This document shows, piece after piece, positions 34,006 through 46,380 of a DNA stretch of 64,000 nt. The notes beneath the pieces are model-generated. The model worked only from the letters and a program-made list of their open reading frames with translations, had not been told where the DNA came from and searched no databases. The position numbers and the translations under genes are program-made. Within the stretch, counting starts at the first letter, position 1. The number at the start of each line of letters is the position of its first letter. This DNA comes from Nymphaea colorata (taxonomy: Eukaryota; Streptophyta; Magnoliopsida; Nymphaeales; Nymphaeaceae). The stretch is taken from contig NC_045141.1 of assembly GCF_008831285.2 (NCBI RefSeq), forward strand, positions 9,165,353 to 9,229,352, read 5' to 3'.

Positions 34006-36444
34006 CCTCCTTTTGGCCACCAAGGGGGAGGACAGAATTTTGGAGCATTCTATCAAATTGCTGCAGCTAAGGAGCTAGGAGGGAGAAGCCAAGGAAGAGA
34101 GAAGAGGTTCGTCCAAGCTCTCTTCCCTTTTTCTCTCATTCTCTTCTTCACTTTCTTCTATTCTCTCCATTGATTTTGCTAAGTTAGGGTGCTTAAGTGA
34201 ACCCTTACTTAGGATTTTCGTAGTGAGAAGCCCTCTTTACCACTCCAAATTCCAGCAAGCAAGCTATTTCTTATTCTAGCTTTGCTAAGCTTGAATCCAC
34301 GGTTGGATTCTTGCTTAGGATTGCTTGAGTTAGAAAACAAGTGAAGACGAAGGACAAGCATCAAGAGCGACCGCAAGGTAGGTGATTTTAACTCACTTCT
34401 CTTCTAGTTTAGCACATTGTTGATTTATTTTAATTTCAGCGATTCGTGAGAGGGTTTATTTTCATTTGCTCATGGCTGGGAATGATGTCCAGCTAAGGGA
34501 AACCTACGCTTCAATGTACATGTTAATGCATAATGCATGCATATGTCGGTTTTTCTTAAATATGAACCCAAGTATCAAATTTTGAAATGGGCCCCAAGGC
34601 CACGTCCCTTTCAAAGAAACCAACTTAATACCATTTTGAACTCCATACCATAAGAGAATCCCACGGTGAGAGAGTGATTTTGCTGCACCATGTATGATGA
34701 AAATGCCTATAAGGAATGGATACGTTCTTATGAATGTGATCCACCCTTGCATGGCGAAATGATGGACGAATAAGCTTGAGCATTGTTTTATTTTCTTTCT
34801 TATTCACAGTCATTTTGATTCATGTCTTTCAATTTAATTAATCAAGGGTAGTAGGGAAGATTTGAAACAAGTTTTCAATCTTCCTACATAAAAGAACCCA
34901 GCCATGAATCATCATGATTCATGAGTCATGCGGTCCCTTGATAAAATTTCATTTTGAAGAGCAAGGTATGTATATATATATATATGTTGTTATATATATA
35001 CATACATGTGTCTAATCTCTTGTTGAAAATCATTTTTCTTCTCTTAAAATCAGGTTGGAATACGTTTCCAAACTGGTTTTTAAGAAGGATGATCGTTTTG
35101 ATTGATTTTCATAGTGCAAGGCTATGAAATCATTTTCATTGCATTTTTACTTAATTTCAGCAAACCCATACGTAAGATGTATGTATGTTGTTGAAATCAG
35201 ACCATGTTTCATAGGAATTGGTTTAAGAATATCAAAATTTACATATTTGAAAGGCCAATTATCCTAGAATCATCCAAAAAGAGATGATCTCATTACTGTC
35301 AAATCTGGAATTTGAATCTATTTGAAAGACTTGTCATTTCCATCTAAGAAACAAGATATTTATTGGAATCAATGTCTACAATTTTCAGCTATTGAAATCA
35401 ACACAAGGTTTGATTTTTAGCTATTTTGAAACGAAAGTGGATGTCATCCACGTCTCCCATCCATTTCAAAGATTGAACTTGACATCATTTATATATTTTC
35501 ATCATTTTGATAATTTTATGTCAAGCCTCAAGCTTATGGACTACATCTCTAATTCATGTGCTTAATCATATAATGAGCACATATAGAGAAAGTCCTACAT
35601 TTTAATCAATCTTCATGCATAGATTGTATGATGTGCAATATGGACTTTGAGAGATTATGAGAGAGTGAATAATGTATGTTTTATATGAATGAATCTTGAG
35701 GAATTATGAGAGAGAGAAGAATGAATGTTCCATATAGTTTCCCTTCTCGTTTCATGCATTAACTTTCACTCAAAATCAATAGCACCACATGCACATTCCC
35801 AAGAAATTAAGTGATTCAAATTTGAGTTGCAAAAAGTGACCAAGTCATATTGCAATGAGAATTTGTAAACCTCACTTAACTTCAAAAGAAAACACAAGCA
35901 ATGCATTCATAATCTTTTGGCCAAAGTGCATTTGAAAAACAACATGTTTTCTAACAATTTGGAACCTACGTTCTTTCAAAAGAATGAATTCTACAAATCA
36001 CATGATTTGACAAAAGAAGAGTTCAAAATAAATTTTGATCATAAGATGATCATCATCATCTAGAGTTCACAACAAAGAACTCAATTCCAAATCTTCAAAA
36101 TCCTCAAGAATTATGTGTTTCAAATAACACAAAAACAAAGGTTTTTAAACCAACTTGAAAACCCTCAATATTCAAATTCATTTATTTAAAAAAATGAATT
36201 TCGGTTCTTGAATCCAAAACCTCAATGCATAAGCATATAGGATTTGCATCAATAACTCGTATATGATCCAAATGATCCTTAGTCCTTAGTCTCATTACCC
36301 CTGTTAAAGGCGGCAGGAACGGTTGGACCTCGTACCGACGGGCGGATACCTTTCTCTTGAAAATTTTCTCAAAACCCCAATTTTAAAAGAATTTTGCTGA
36401 CTCGCATTTCGAGCTCCTTGAAAAAGGAGTGGGGTGCGAACAGA

Positions 36445-36462
36445 TGGCATGCCCGGTGGGAC
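36445..36462 (+). other. Putative primer-binding site of the Ogre-type element
   Basis: TGGCATGCCCGGTGGGAC begins two bases after the LTR terminus and starts with TGG as complements of tRNA 3' ends do. It is not the tRNA-Met site used by the other elements here. Ogre elements are known to use a tRNA-Arg primer, but I cannot confirm which tRNA fits. Confidence 0.65.
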
Positions 36463-37235
36463 CCGTCATTGTTTGTCTAAGGACTTATTTGGATCATATA
36501 TGAGTTATTTTCACCAATGTCGGACATCAATTGCACAAAAAAAAAAATTTCGCAAAAATGCTTACCGACATCATGTAGTGTACATTGAGGAGATTTCATG
36601 AACCTATTTCATTTCAATTTATCCTACCCCTCCTCAATTTAGGGATTGTATGCAGCCCATGTATGCTCTCAAAATTTCAAATCTATCTCTTAGGAATGTA
36701 TGCAATAGAGCCATCTATTTTGCATCTTCTCATGAATTTTGAAAAACAAATCCTTACCTATATCATATCCCGGTCATCATGTTGCCGGGCTATTTTTAGG
36801 ACATTAATCCAAGATATGGCCTTACAACTGGACCACCCAATTGGACTGAGAAGTCCCCCCATTAGTACCGAAATGGACAATAGTCCCGGTATATCGATGG
36901 GTGAACAAGGAGAAATGGAGAGGCCAAATCTAGAAAACCCTTGGAGGAGTCTATGCCAGTACCATAAATTTGGTATATAGGTATACCATAAATTTTGGAT
37001 AAATAAAGAACCATTTACCCATTTATTTTTCATAGGTTCCAAGACCAATTTTCAAAATAATGCATATAGGCAAGAGTCTTAAGAATTGCATTATCAATTT
37101 TTCATTAACTGCTTGTTTGGATGCATGTGATGTTTTACTTTGCCTCTAAGTCCATGTCCAAACCCAATGTCAAAACTCTTCTCGAGTCTCTATTGGGTCA
37201 ATTCATGTCAAAGTCTCATACCTTCTCTTGTCTAG
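36463..37235 (+). other. Untranslated leader of the Ogre-type element
   Basis: Between primer site and first ORF. I see no supported coding region. Confidence 0.5.
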
Positions 37236-39019
37236 ATGGACTCAGAAAGTATCTTCCCATATGACCACATCCTATTTGGGTCATGTCAAGGCCGATCCGG
37301 ACTTCGCATCATCCCAAGTGGAGTCTACCTACCTCAGTGGTATCTTTCATGGTACCCAACTTTTCGGTGTATGTTCCCAGAACACTTAGAGGATTGCGGT
37401 CTTGAAGAAGCAGTCAGTCTTGCCATACAACCTATCAATGGCAATCTAATTCATGCAATTGCTGAAAGATGGAACCCAAGTACCAACACATTCTGGTTTC
37501 CATGGAGTGAAATGACAATCACTCTTGATGAGTTCTCCAACATTATGGGTTTGTCACAGCCAAAAGGTGATCCAAGAGGTCCAATTGAAGACAGTTCCTT
37601 GTAAACCAAGGTCAAGTCAAAACCTAGGTCACCTGGGTGCATTTCAGGTGAGCTCGCACCCGCACGGGTGCGGGTGCGGGTGCGCTCCAGGTGCGCACCC
37701 AATCAGCACCCGCTGATGAGCTCGCACCCAAACCGCACCCGGGGGTTGGATCTAGTTTCGAAACCAAATCTAAACCAAGTTTATGGTTTGGATCTAAATC
37801 TGATTTCAAGAAAAAACCAGATCCAAAATCCATAAAATCAAATCCACCATTCTCACCCACCAGCCATTACATCTAAGTTAAATACATCTATAGATATATT
37901 ATATGTTCTCTTTTCTCTTTCAAAAAAAACGATACAGGACTAAAGAATGGTGGCTTTCATAAAACAATCTGTTTGTCTTTTTTTCAAACATTTCTTTTTT
38001 GATTTTTTTCCACTACCATAAAATGTATAATTTTAATTATGTTATTTAATTTCTACAAAAAATTAATAATAATAATAATATTATTATTAATATTAATAAA
38101 ATATCTTCACCGCACCGCCGCACCTAATTTTTTTGAGATGTACCGCACCGGCACCCGCACCTGCACCCGCACCCCGCACACAGGTGACATAGGTCAAAAC
38201 TCTAGAAGTGATTCGTAAACTCACAGGGAAACGGAGTTGGCCTTTTCTAGAGAAAGATGGACATCAATATCTTCAACTACAAGAGCTTGGTGAAATATAC
38301 TCCCAATTTGTCAACCCTGCGTCACTATCTAGAAATGTTGCAGACAAGTACAAAAACTCCATGGTGACTTGTACTGTGGGTCTTATCTTCTTCAACAACG
38401 AAGAACACATTGATTTCGCACAGCTCACCTCTTCAGAAAATGGGGGCATGTCAAAGTCCGTCACATTTCCATAGCAATGGCAGCCTTGGCATTTCTTTAC
38501 AGAGGGTTGACCAAATTTTCAATTGGAGATGCAGACTCGATAGAAGGATGTGTCTTTGCACTGCAAGCATGGTTCTACAAACATGTGGGGCCACAATCAT
38601 GTCATTTTCAAAACACAAACGGTCAGTTATCCAGTATGGAGCACTACCGCAGAAAGATGGAGGAAGTTGATGACTCCACCATCATTTGGGACTTCTTTGA
38701 TCGAGAGGTCATCAAGTCAAGATACACTTACAACCCAGTCAGGGAAAGTCTTCTATTGGGACCGTTTTTCATAATTGAATATCATCCAGAGCGTTGCCTC
38801 AGGCAATTCTCACTGCGTCAAAGGAAGGCATATCCAATTGAGTCAGAAGGAGCCATCGTGGAGTGTGAACTAGACACTGAAGAGTGGTCCGGGATATACA
38901 CCTATGCCCAACAACATTGGGAATCATTTGCTCACCTGTATCTTGTCCTTGGTCCAGGAATGGGTCCCGAATATGTAAAATGGTGGGATGAAGTCCGCCC
39001 ATCTATCCATCTGTCCTAG
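37236..39019 (+). pseudogene. Upstream ORF of the Ogre-type element with plant mobile domain
   Basis: The first part (37236-37602) reads AIAERWNPSTNTFWFPWSEM then TITLDEFSNIMGL, the plant mobile domain signature (A-E-R-W-x-x-x-T-N-T-F and T-L-x-D-x-x-x-x-x-G-L). After the MITE it continues with TGKRSWPFLEKDG, then AMAALAFLYRGL and CVFALQAWFYKHVG, and ends at 39019 (VRPSIHLS). The domain is shared by TAT/Ogre elements and the host MAIN/MAIL1 proteins; its job in the element is unknown. It precedes gag by about 180 bp. Frameshifts near 37597 and 38440 plus the MITE disable it. Confidence 0.8.
37624..38192. mobile_element. 569-bp hAT-type MITE in the Ogre upstream ORF
   Basis: The ends are CTAGGTCACCTG and CAGGTGACATAG (inverted, one mismatch), extended by GGTGC/GCACC-rich inverted segments with many GCACCC words. 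It is flanked by the perfect 8-bp repeat GTCAAAAC at 37616-37623 and 38193-38200. Removing the element and one repeat restores collinearity of the plant mobile domain ORF. The core is AT-rich (AATAATAATA near 38060), and there is no coding capacity. Confidence 0.85.
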
Positions 39020-39198
39020 ATTGTCATGTCTAGTTCATTGTCATTAAGCCAAAATTTGTCAAGTCTTGTCAAGTTGTGTTGAACTTTGTTAAGTTTTCTC
39101 ATCTTTCTTTCTAAATGCAATAAAAAAATTTGTCATCTCTCATCAATTCACATCCTAACATTTTCAATTTTTCTTCTTGCAAGGTGAACATCCGCTTT

Positions 39199-41769
39199 AT
39201 GGTTGAAACCAGAAGCCAAAGCAGGAGAAAGAGTGAAATGGAGCTTGATCAAGCTTTTATAGGAGACAGGGGAGAAGAATCCTCATCAGAAACACCTCCC
39301 AAGCTGGAAATAAATGACCCGGAATTTGAGGAATACAGAAGATTCTGGAAATACATGATCATGTTCAATGAAGAACAAGCCCAGGCAGAAAAAGCCAAAA
39401 AGAAAGGGAAGAAAACAAGAAAGTACTCATCAAGCAGTTCAGACTCTTTTGAAGACGCTACAACAGAATCTAGTAGTGAGGAAGAATAAAAAACTCCCAA
39501 GAAAAAGAAGAAGAGAGAATCCTGGAAAACAAAAATCCAGGAAGTTGAAAAGAAGTTAAATGCAGTACAATTTAAAGGCAAGAACAAGAGGAATTTCACT
39601 TGCGCAGATTTCTACGAAAGCTTCGAAAATGACAAACACATAAAGAACTTGCCCAAGAAATTTATCAAATTTGATGGCCATGGAGACCCAAAGGCACATT
39701 TGGCCATGTTCTTTGTTGAATGCTACAAATTCCGCCATAATCATAGGGCCCTCTTTTGATGTTTTCCCAGAAGCCTAGAAGGAATTGCAGCACAATGGTA
39801 TCGGGAACACATCAACCCAGTGGAACTGAAAAATTTTGACATGTTAATCAACCTTTTCATTGAAAGGTTCATTCAAAACGTTGAAACTGCACCAACGATC
39901 ACCACATTATGCTATCTAAAACAGAGGCCAGGTGAAAAGGTGAGAGATTTTATTCAGAGGTGGAGGTCTTCTTGCAACAAGATGAGAGACCCAATCTCTC
40001 AATCCCATGCACTGGTATTGATCGTAAACAATTTGACACAACCATTAAGGAGCCTCATTTCCAATGCTCCAATTAAGTCCTTCATCGATCTCACTGAGAG
40101 GGCAGAATGCATTGAAGCAGGAATTGAGAATGGAGCTTTTGATGTTGTCATCCCGGTGAAAGTAAGGGAAGATACAAAGAAGAATAGTAGAAGTCAGAAT
40201 GCTCCAACCAACATCGAGGCCAATGCTGCAACCTTCAAGAAAGAAAAGTCCGAATATACCAAGAATAAATGTGTAATGGACAGAGCTAGTAGCAGTAGTA
40301 GTGACACAAAAAACAAACATCCTGCATGAGGGTATGATAGAAAATTCACTCCATTACAACAGAGTTATGAAGAGGTCATGCATATGCTAATCGAAAGAGG
40401 TACTCTGTTCCTCCCAAAAGTCTCCAACCCCCCACCAATGATGGGGAAAAACAAAGAGCAATTCTGCAAATTTCATCGCGCTCCAGGACATGATACAGAA
40501 GACTGCCTGGTACTTAAAAATATTGTGCAAGATGCAGTTGACAAAGAAATAATCAAAGAGATCAGTGAACAGCCGGACATTCTCAAGAATCCTTTTCCTA
40601 AACATGGCAAAGGAATAGTTTCGATGGTCAGATTTTCAACAGGTCGTCAAATTGTGGTGACAAACAAAAGGGATACAGTATCCCTGGATTTCTTTGGATT
40701 GCTTTTCAAACATGATAAAGGATCCATCAATGCACAAACCGGACTGGTTAAATAAGACCATCTGACAGAGATTGATCAGAAGTCACAAGTGTGCGACCCT
40801 GAACCATTGGAATCCATTTTCAATGAATTGGACCCCTTACCTGAAGTCAAGAAGGGAGGGTTTAGCCCTAACAGGGGGAATGAATGGGCTTTTGAACTAT
40901 GTGAAAATAGTCCGATCATATTCTCTGATAAAGATCTACCAACTGGAGGTGCATCGCACAATGACGCCTTGCACATAGTGGTAGAGACAAGGGGCACCAG
41001 AGTCTCCCACGTTTTAATTGATGGTGGAGCAAGCCTGAACATCTGTCCACAACAAACAGCTCGTGAGTTGGGCATAAGACAGGCCGACTATACTCCATCC
41101 ACAATTTTCATCCATGGATATGACGGGACAAGACAACCATGCCTAGGATGCATATGTCTGGATTTGAATATTTCTGAGACATATCATCGGGTTTTATTTC
41201 ATGTGGTGGATATAGAACCCTCCTTCAACTTGTTGTTTGGCAGGCCATGGATCTATGCTACCAATGCAGTTCCCTCCACTCTACATCAATGTGTCAAATG
41301 GACTCACAACGGGAATTTTATAACCATCTATGCAGAGGATAGGAAAAGTCGGCTTGTACATCCAATGATTCTGGTACCAACATATACAATTGAGGTACCC
41401 AGTATTCGAGTCTGCAAAGAGGAAGAAATATCTCAAAGTCTTAGCAGATTGGCCATTCAGAAACCAAAGAAACAGGTATGGGTGAAAAAGGGTACCAAAC
41501 CTAAAACAAGTTACAAAAGTCATCCGTTGTTCAATAAATTCTGCCAGAATGAGAAAGGATTAGATTTACTCATACGCCATGGCTACCAGCCATTTACTGG
41601 CCTTGGCAAACATGAAAATGGAATCTTGGAACCAGTTACCTTGACAGGACAACGAGACACTCAAGCCTTGGGGTGCCAAAGCTATGAAAAAGTGGATGTT
41701 GAGGAAGAATTCAAGCCAGTACCTTTCGTCAAGAGCAATACCATAGGCGGATGTTCACCATCAATTTGA
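39199..41769 (+). pseudogene. Ogre gag-protease with G-patch-like segment
   Basis: One frame from an ATG at 39199 (MVETRSQSRRKSE) to 41767, interrupted by stops near 39487, 39757, 40327 and 40753. A serine-rich acidic N-terminus is followed by a gag core (FDGHGDPKAHLAMF, AAQWYREHINP, KQRPGEKVRDFIQRW), a zinc-like CKFHRAPGHDTEDC, and a retropepsin-type protease with LIDGGASLNICP and FNLLFGRPWIY. After it comes a G-patch-like HGYQPFTGLGKHENGI (about 41576-41625). These features match TAT/Ogre gag-pro. No frameshift is needed, so decay is by point stops only. Confidence 0.88.
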
Positions 41770-41926
41770 ATCAACAAATCTGCCATCATTTTGTCATTTT
41801 GTCGTCATTGTACTCAAATAGACCAAGTGTCTTCATTTTGTAATACTTTCAAAGATACAATGGCATATGCAAATTACTTCCATATACAATGTCTCAAATT
41901 TCATCTAACTTCTTTATAATCTTTAG
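41770..41926 (+). other. Candidate intron between protease and RT of the Ogre element
   Basis: 157 bp, AT-rich, with stops in the frames checked, separating the gag-pro frame from the pol frame, which differs by one phase. It ends with a strong acceptor (TTCTTTATAATCTTTAG at 41910-41926) directly before ATGATATCAGAGG. I could not settle the donor. Ogre elements are known to splice an intron at this place. Confidence 0.45.
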
Positions 41927-44900
41927 GATGATATCAGAGGATCAAACATCAAGAGCTTTTAAGGAGATAAATCCAGAACTCACTGAGGCAGAATGTCCAG
42001 AGTTCATCCAAATAAGAAAGCAAGATCAACCGTCACCTTTGATTAATGATCCGATTGAGGAAATTAACATTGGCACGGAAGAGAGTCCAAAGATTTTGCA
42101 AATTGGAACAAGTCTCTCAGCAGAAGAAAGAAAAGAGTTGATAGACTTCCTCAAAGAACATCAAGAAGCCTTTGCGTGGACTTATGAGGACATGCCAGGA
42201 CTTGATACAAAATTAGTCGAGCATCGACTACCATTGTAACCAAAATGCAAGCCAATCAAACAAAAGTTGAGGAAACTAGACCCTCGTCTTGAGGGGCAAG
42301 TTAAGGAGGGCCTAGAAGACCTACTAAAGGCAGGGTTCATCCGAACAATCGACTATCCTGAATGGTTAGCAAACATTGTGGTAGTTCCAAAGAAAAATGG
42401 CAAAATTCGGTTCTGTATCGATTTCAGAGATTTGAATAAAGCTACACCAAAGGATGACTACCCACTTCCAAACATTGACTTGTTGGTAGATAGTACCGCA
42501 GGTCACACTATGTTCTCCTTTATGGATGGATATCCTGGTTATAACCAAATAAAGTTGGCAGCTCAAGATCAAGCCAAAACATCATTTACAACCCCATGGG
42601 GTACCTTCTGCTATACAGTAATGCCATTTGGTTTGAAGAACGCTGGGGCAACATATCAAAGGGCTATGACAGCTATTTTTCATGACCAAATGCATCAAAT
42701 CATGGATGCATATGTAGATGATCTACTAATTAAGTCAAAAACAAGGGAGAATTACATCAACATTCTTTCTCAAGTTTTTGATAGACTCTTACAATACAAA
42801 CTTAGATTGAATCCACAAAAATGTGTATTTGGTGTGGAATCCGGTAAGCTTTTGGGATTTATGGTCAGCAAAAAGGGAATCGAGATGGATCCTTCCAAAG
42901 CAAAGGCGATCATCGAAATGTCACCCCCAACAAATCTTAAGGAACTACGTAGCTTGCAAGGCAGAATTCAATCAATCAGAAGGTTTATATCTAATCTCGC
43001 CATGAGGTGCAAACCCTTCAACCATTTACTGCGGAAAGGAGTCAAATTTGAATGGGGGCATGAATGTCAAGCCTCATTCGAAAAGATCAAGAAGTATCTT
43101 CTTTGCCCACCAATTTTAAAACCTCCAATTTTAGGGGAACCTCTACTCCTTTACATCACAGTTAACGATTCAGCCTGTGGTGGATTTCTGGCTCAATATG
43201 AAGAAGGATGTCGAATAGAACATGTCATTTATTACATCAGTAAGACATTTGTGCAGTATGAAAAGACCTACTCGCACATGGAAAAAACTTGCTTAGTCTT
43301 GGTGTGGATGTGTCAAAAATTAAGGCATTATCTATTGGCTTGTGAAGTTAAAATTTTATCCAAACTTAATCCACTCAAATATATCCTCGAACAACCATTT
43401 CTGAATGGAATGAAAGAAAAGTGGCAGGTTTTGCTGATGCAATATGATTTGGAATATGTGTCACAAAAATCAATCAAGGGGCAAGCCATTGCAGACCAAT
43501 TGGCAGATTTTCCTCTATATGAAGAAATTAGAACAAATGATAATTTTCCAGATGAGCAAATCCTGACGACTGAACCAGAGCCGATTTAGGAGATGTACTT
43601 TGATGGATCTAAGAGCACAGTTGGGGTAGGCATTGGGATACTTTTCATTACACCGGAAAGGGAAATGATTCATTACTCTTTCAAATTGAATTTTTCCTGC
43701 ACGCATAATATGGCAGAGTACGAGGCCCTAATCCAAGGACTCAAAATGTTGCTCAAATTTAAAGTGCAGAGAGTTCGCATTTTTGGACATTCTCTCTTAG
43801 CTGTCAGTCAGGTCAATGGAGATTGGCAAGTCAAAGATCAAAAATTGATCCCATATCAAGAGTTAGTAGCTTTCCTCTTAAGACAGTTCGAGGAATGTCA
43901 ATTCTTACATGTCAAAAGAGAATTTAACCCAATAGCAGACGGTTTAGCCAGTTTAAACTCTACCATTGCTTTCAAACCTGGAGAATCTATCAGATCTTTT
44001 GAAGTTGGAAGACTCGAACGACCATCTTTTGTCATACCAGAACAGGTGTTGCAAGCAGAAAGTAGAGAAACACCATGGTATCAGAACATCAAGGATTTTC
44101 TCCAAACTGGAACACTTCTACCAGAAATGTCTCGAAAAGAGCAAAGAGTTTTGAGACACATGTCTTCAAGATATTTCATTCTAACCGACATCCTATACAT
44201 AAGAGGATTCAGCACAGAATATGCTAGATGTCTCGATGCAAATGAGGCACTAGAAGTCATTCAAGAAGCCCATGAAGGAATTTGTGGGGGACATGTAGGG
44301 TATCGGAACCTCGTCAAGCAGATAGTCAGAGCAGGGTACTATTGGCCCACAATGCAAAGAGACTGTCACCAATTTGTCAAAAAATGCATCAAATGTCAGT
44401 TGCACGCACCATCAATTCATGCTCCAGCAGCGTACCTTCATTCGATCAGCTCACCATGGCCATTCTCCATGTGGGCCTTCGACGTAGTCGGTCCAATCAA
44501 TCCACCTGCCTCAAATGGACACAGATATTTTCTTGCAGCTACAGATTACTTCACCAAATGGGTGGAAGCGATCACTTTAAAAACAGTCGAAGGACAACAC
44601 GTAGTGTCATTCATTCACAAAAATCTTTTGTGTAGATTTGGCATCCCGCATGATATCGTTTCTGATAACGGTACTCATTTCAAAAATGAGAAAATGCGCA
44701 ATCTCTGTCACAAACACAAAATACAACATCACTTTTCTGCCCCATATTACCTTCAAGGTAATGGTCAGGCAGAAGCAACCAACAAGATTTTGATTCGTGT
44801 CTTAGAAAGGACTGTTGAAACGGGCTGAGATTGGCACGAGAAAATGCACAATGCACTTTGGGCGTATCAAACCACAATTCGGACACCTACCAATGCTACA

Positions 44901-45323
44901 CCAGCAGAATTAGTATATGGAACGGAAATTGTCCTTCCATTACATGTCGAAAAACCAGCAATGAAATTTGCTGCTCTCATTGAACTCCCAATTAGCAAAT
45001 ATCAAAAAAAGAGACTTGCTCAATTAGACCCCTTAGACGAGAAAAGACTACAAGCGGCAGAGCATGCCGAAGTCTATCGTAAGAGAGTCGTCCGACATTA
45101 TGCCAAATCAGTCATTGAAAGAAAATTCGAGGTAAATGATCTTGTTTTAAGATCCATAGTTCCACTCAGGAGTCGACCCAAAGGAAAATGGGCGCCGAAC
45201 TGGGAAGGACCATATGTTGTCAAAGAGGTTCTACCTCACAATTCTTATCGACTGATTGATGCCGATGGGGTTGAAATCCCCGATCCAATTAATGCTTTGC
45301 ATCTCAAAAAATTCTATACTTGA
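41927..45323 (+). pseudogene. Ogre pol: RT, two RNase H domains, integrase
   Basis: One frame with stops at 42237, 43587 and 44826. RT (42267-43000) has KNGKIRFCIDFRDLN, the YVDDLL active site at 42711-42728 and LGFMVSKKGIE. RNase H (43080-43540) includes YYISKTF and YSHMEKTCL. A second, archaeal-type RNase H (43593-43960) has YFDGSKSTVGVG, NMAEYEALIQGL and NPIADGLASL. Integrase (44200-45320) has GGHVGYR, CIKCQ, the catalytic D in MWAFDVVGP, D in VSDNGTHF and E in NGQAEATNK, and the C-terminal WEGPYVVKEVL. There is no chromodomain. Active-site motifs survive but the three stops disable it. Confidence 0.9.
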
Positions 45324-46367
45324 ATTTGCAATTCAAACAAAATTCAAAATAGTTGTGCTTTGATAAGCACGTTTGTAACAATTTTCGAACCAACTAAGGG
45401 GCATGGTATCCCTTAGGGAAAAGTTTCAAAAATGCATCAAAATTTTCAAACTCAACCCATGTCTTGAGGACAATTGCAAGGGCATCGGCTTGAAATATGC
45501 AAGAAATTTCACAGACATTGAGGGACTAATGTATAGCAATTAATGTTGGTCCCGACAACCGGCATTTGTAAAGGTCTAGCATGAGATGCCCTAAGAAAAA
45601 GTCTTGTCACCTAAAAGACCTTGGCAAGATGCTAGAAAAAGCTATCAAGCGAAATGAGTTGAGCAATGAGCTCGGGGTGAGTGTAGTTGTTCCTCTGGTT
45701 CAAAGCTCAGCAGGCGCGGGTGGGCATATGACCTATGCTTACGCCGTGAAGCTAAAAAGCAATCCATGAACATTTTGCTTATATTAAGTCTCCTAAAGCC
45801 TTCCGAATTCGAGCAAGTAAGCTCGGGGAGTGTTTTACATTTGGTACCCTGAGGCCAACTGGTCTAGGAGTTACCGGCCCAAAGCTTGTTACAAGGGTTC
45901 AGAAGAAAGCCCGATAGACTTGATATTACACAAAGCAAACTACACAAAACCGCCAAAGCGGTGGAACTCCGTAGTAGCTTTTGGGGTGGTGAGGAATCTT
46001 CCCCAAGAGTGAAGGGTGGCTCAAAAAGAGAAAATCAAAATTCAAAAACGAAAGTGAATAGGCGAAAAACTAAGTAAAAAGAGAGAAAAAGCACTTGCCA
46101 ATGGTTTAGAAGGCATCGAGGGCAAATTTCTCCAAGCATCAAATGCAAAAACTCTCACAATTACAAAATTTTTCAACCAACATTAATTCCTCTACAAAGT
46201 CTCCAATGAGATGGAGAAAAATCTTCTTATTTCAGGTCTATGCCTAGCATTTCTCCTCGAGCGAGGATGGTTCAACATCATTTGAAAAATGAATTTTCCA
46301 AACGATTTGCAAAAATTTGGTGCATGAATCTTTGCTATTAAGCAAATTATTCAATTTGCTTAACAGC
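45324..46367 (+). other. Ogre 3' untranslated stretch
   Basis: About 1 kb between integrase and the polypurine tract without supported coding capacity. A long non-coding 3' region is usual for TAT/Ogre elements. Confidence 0.6.
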
Positions 46368-46380
46368 AAAGAGGGGCATC
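46368..46380 (+). other. Polypurine tract of the Ogre-type element
   Basis: AAAGAGGGGCATC immediately before TGTTAACACC at 46381. Confidence 0.85.

Larger units (their letters stand above)
29861..36442 (+). repeat. 5' LTR of the Ogre-type element (with a 2.75-kb insert)
   Basis: Collinear with 46381-50194 except for the Harbinger-like insert at 30339-33088 and small indels. Uninterrupted it would be about 3.8 kb. The right terminus GGGGTGCGAACA at 36442 is followed by the primer site. Confidence 0.92.

Noticed and set aside
33979-34173. A 64-codon ORF, identical at 47749-47943
   Set aside because: It is duplicated only because it lies in both Ogre LTRs, and the LTR TATA box lies inside it. 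There is no known domain.
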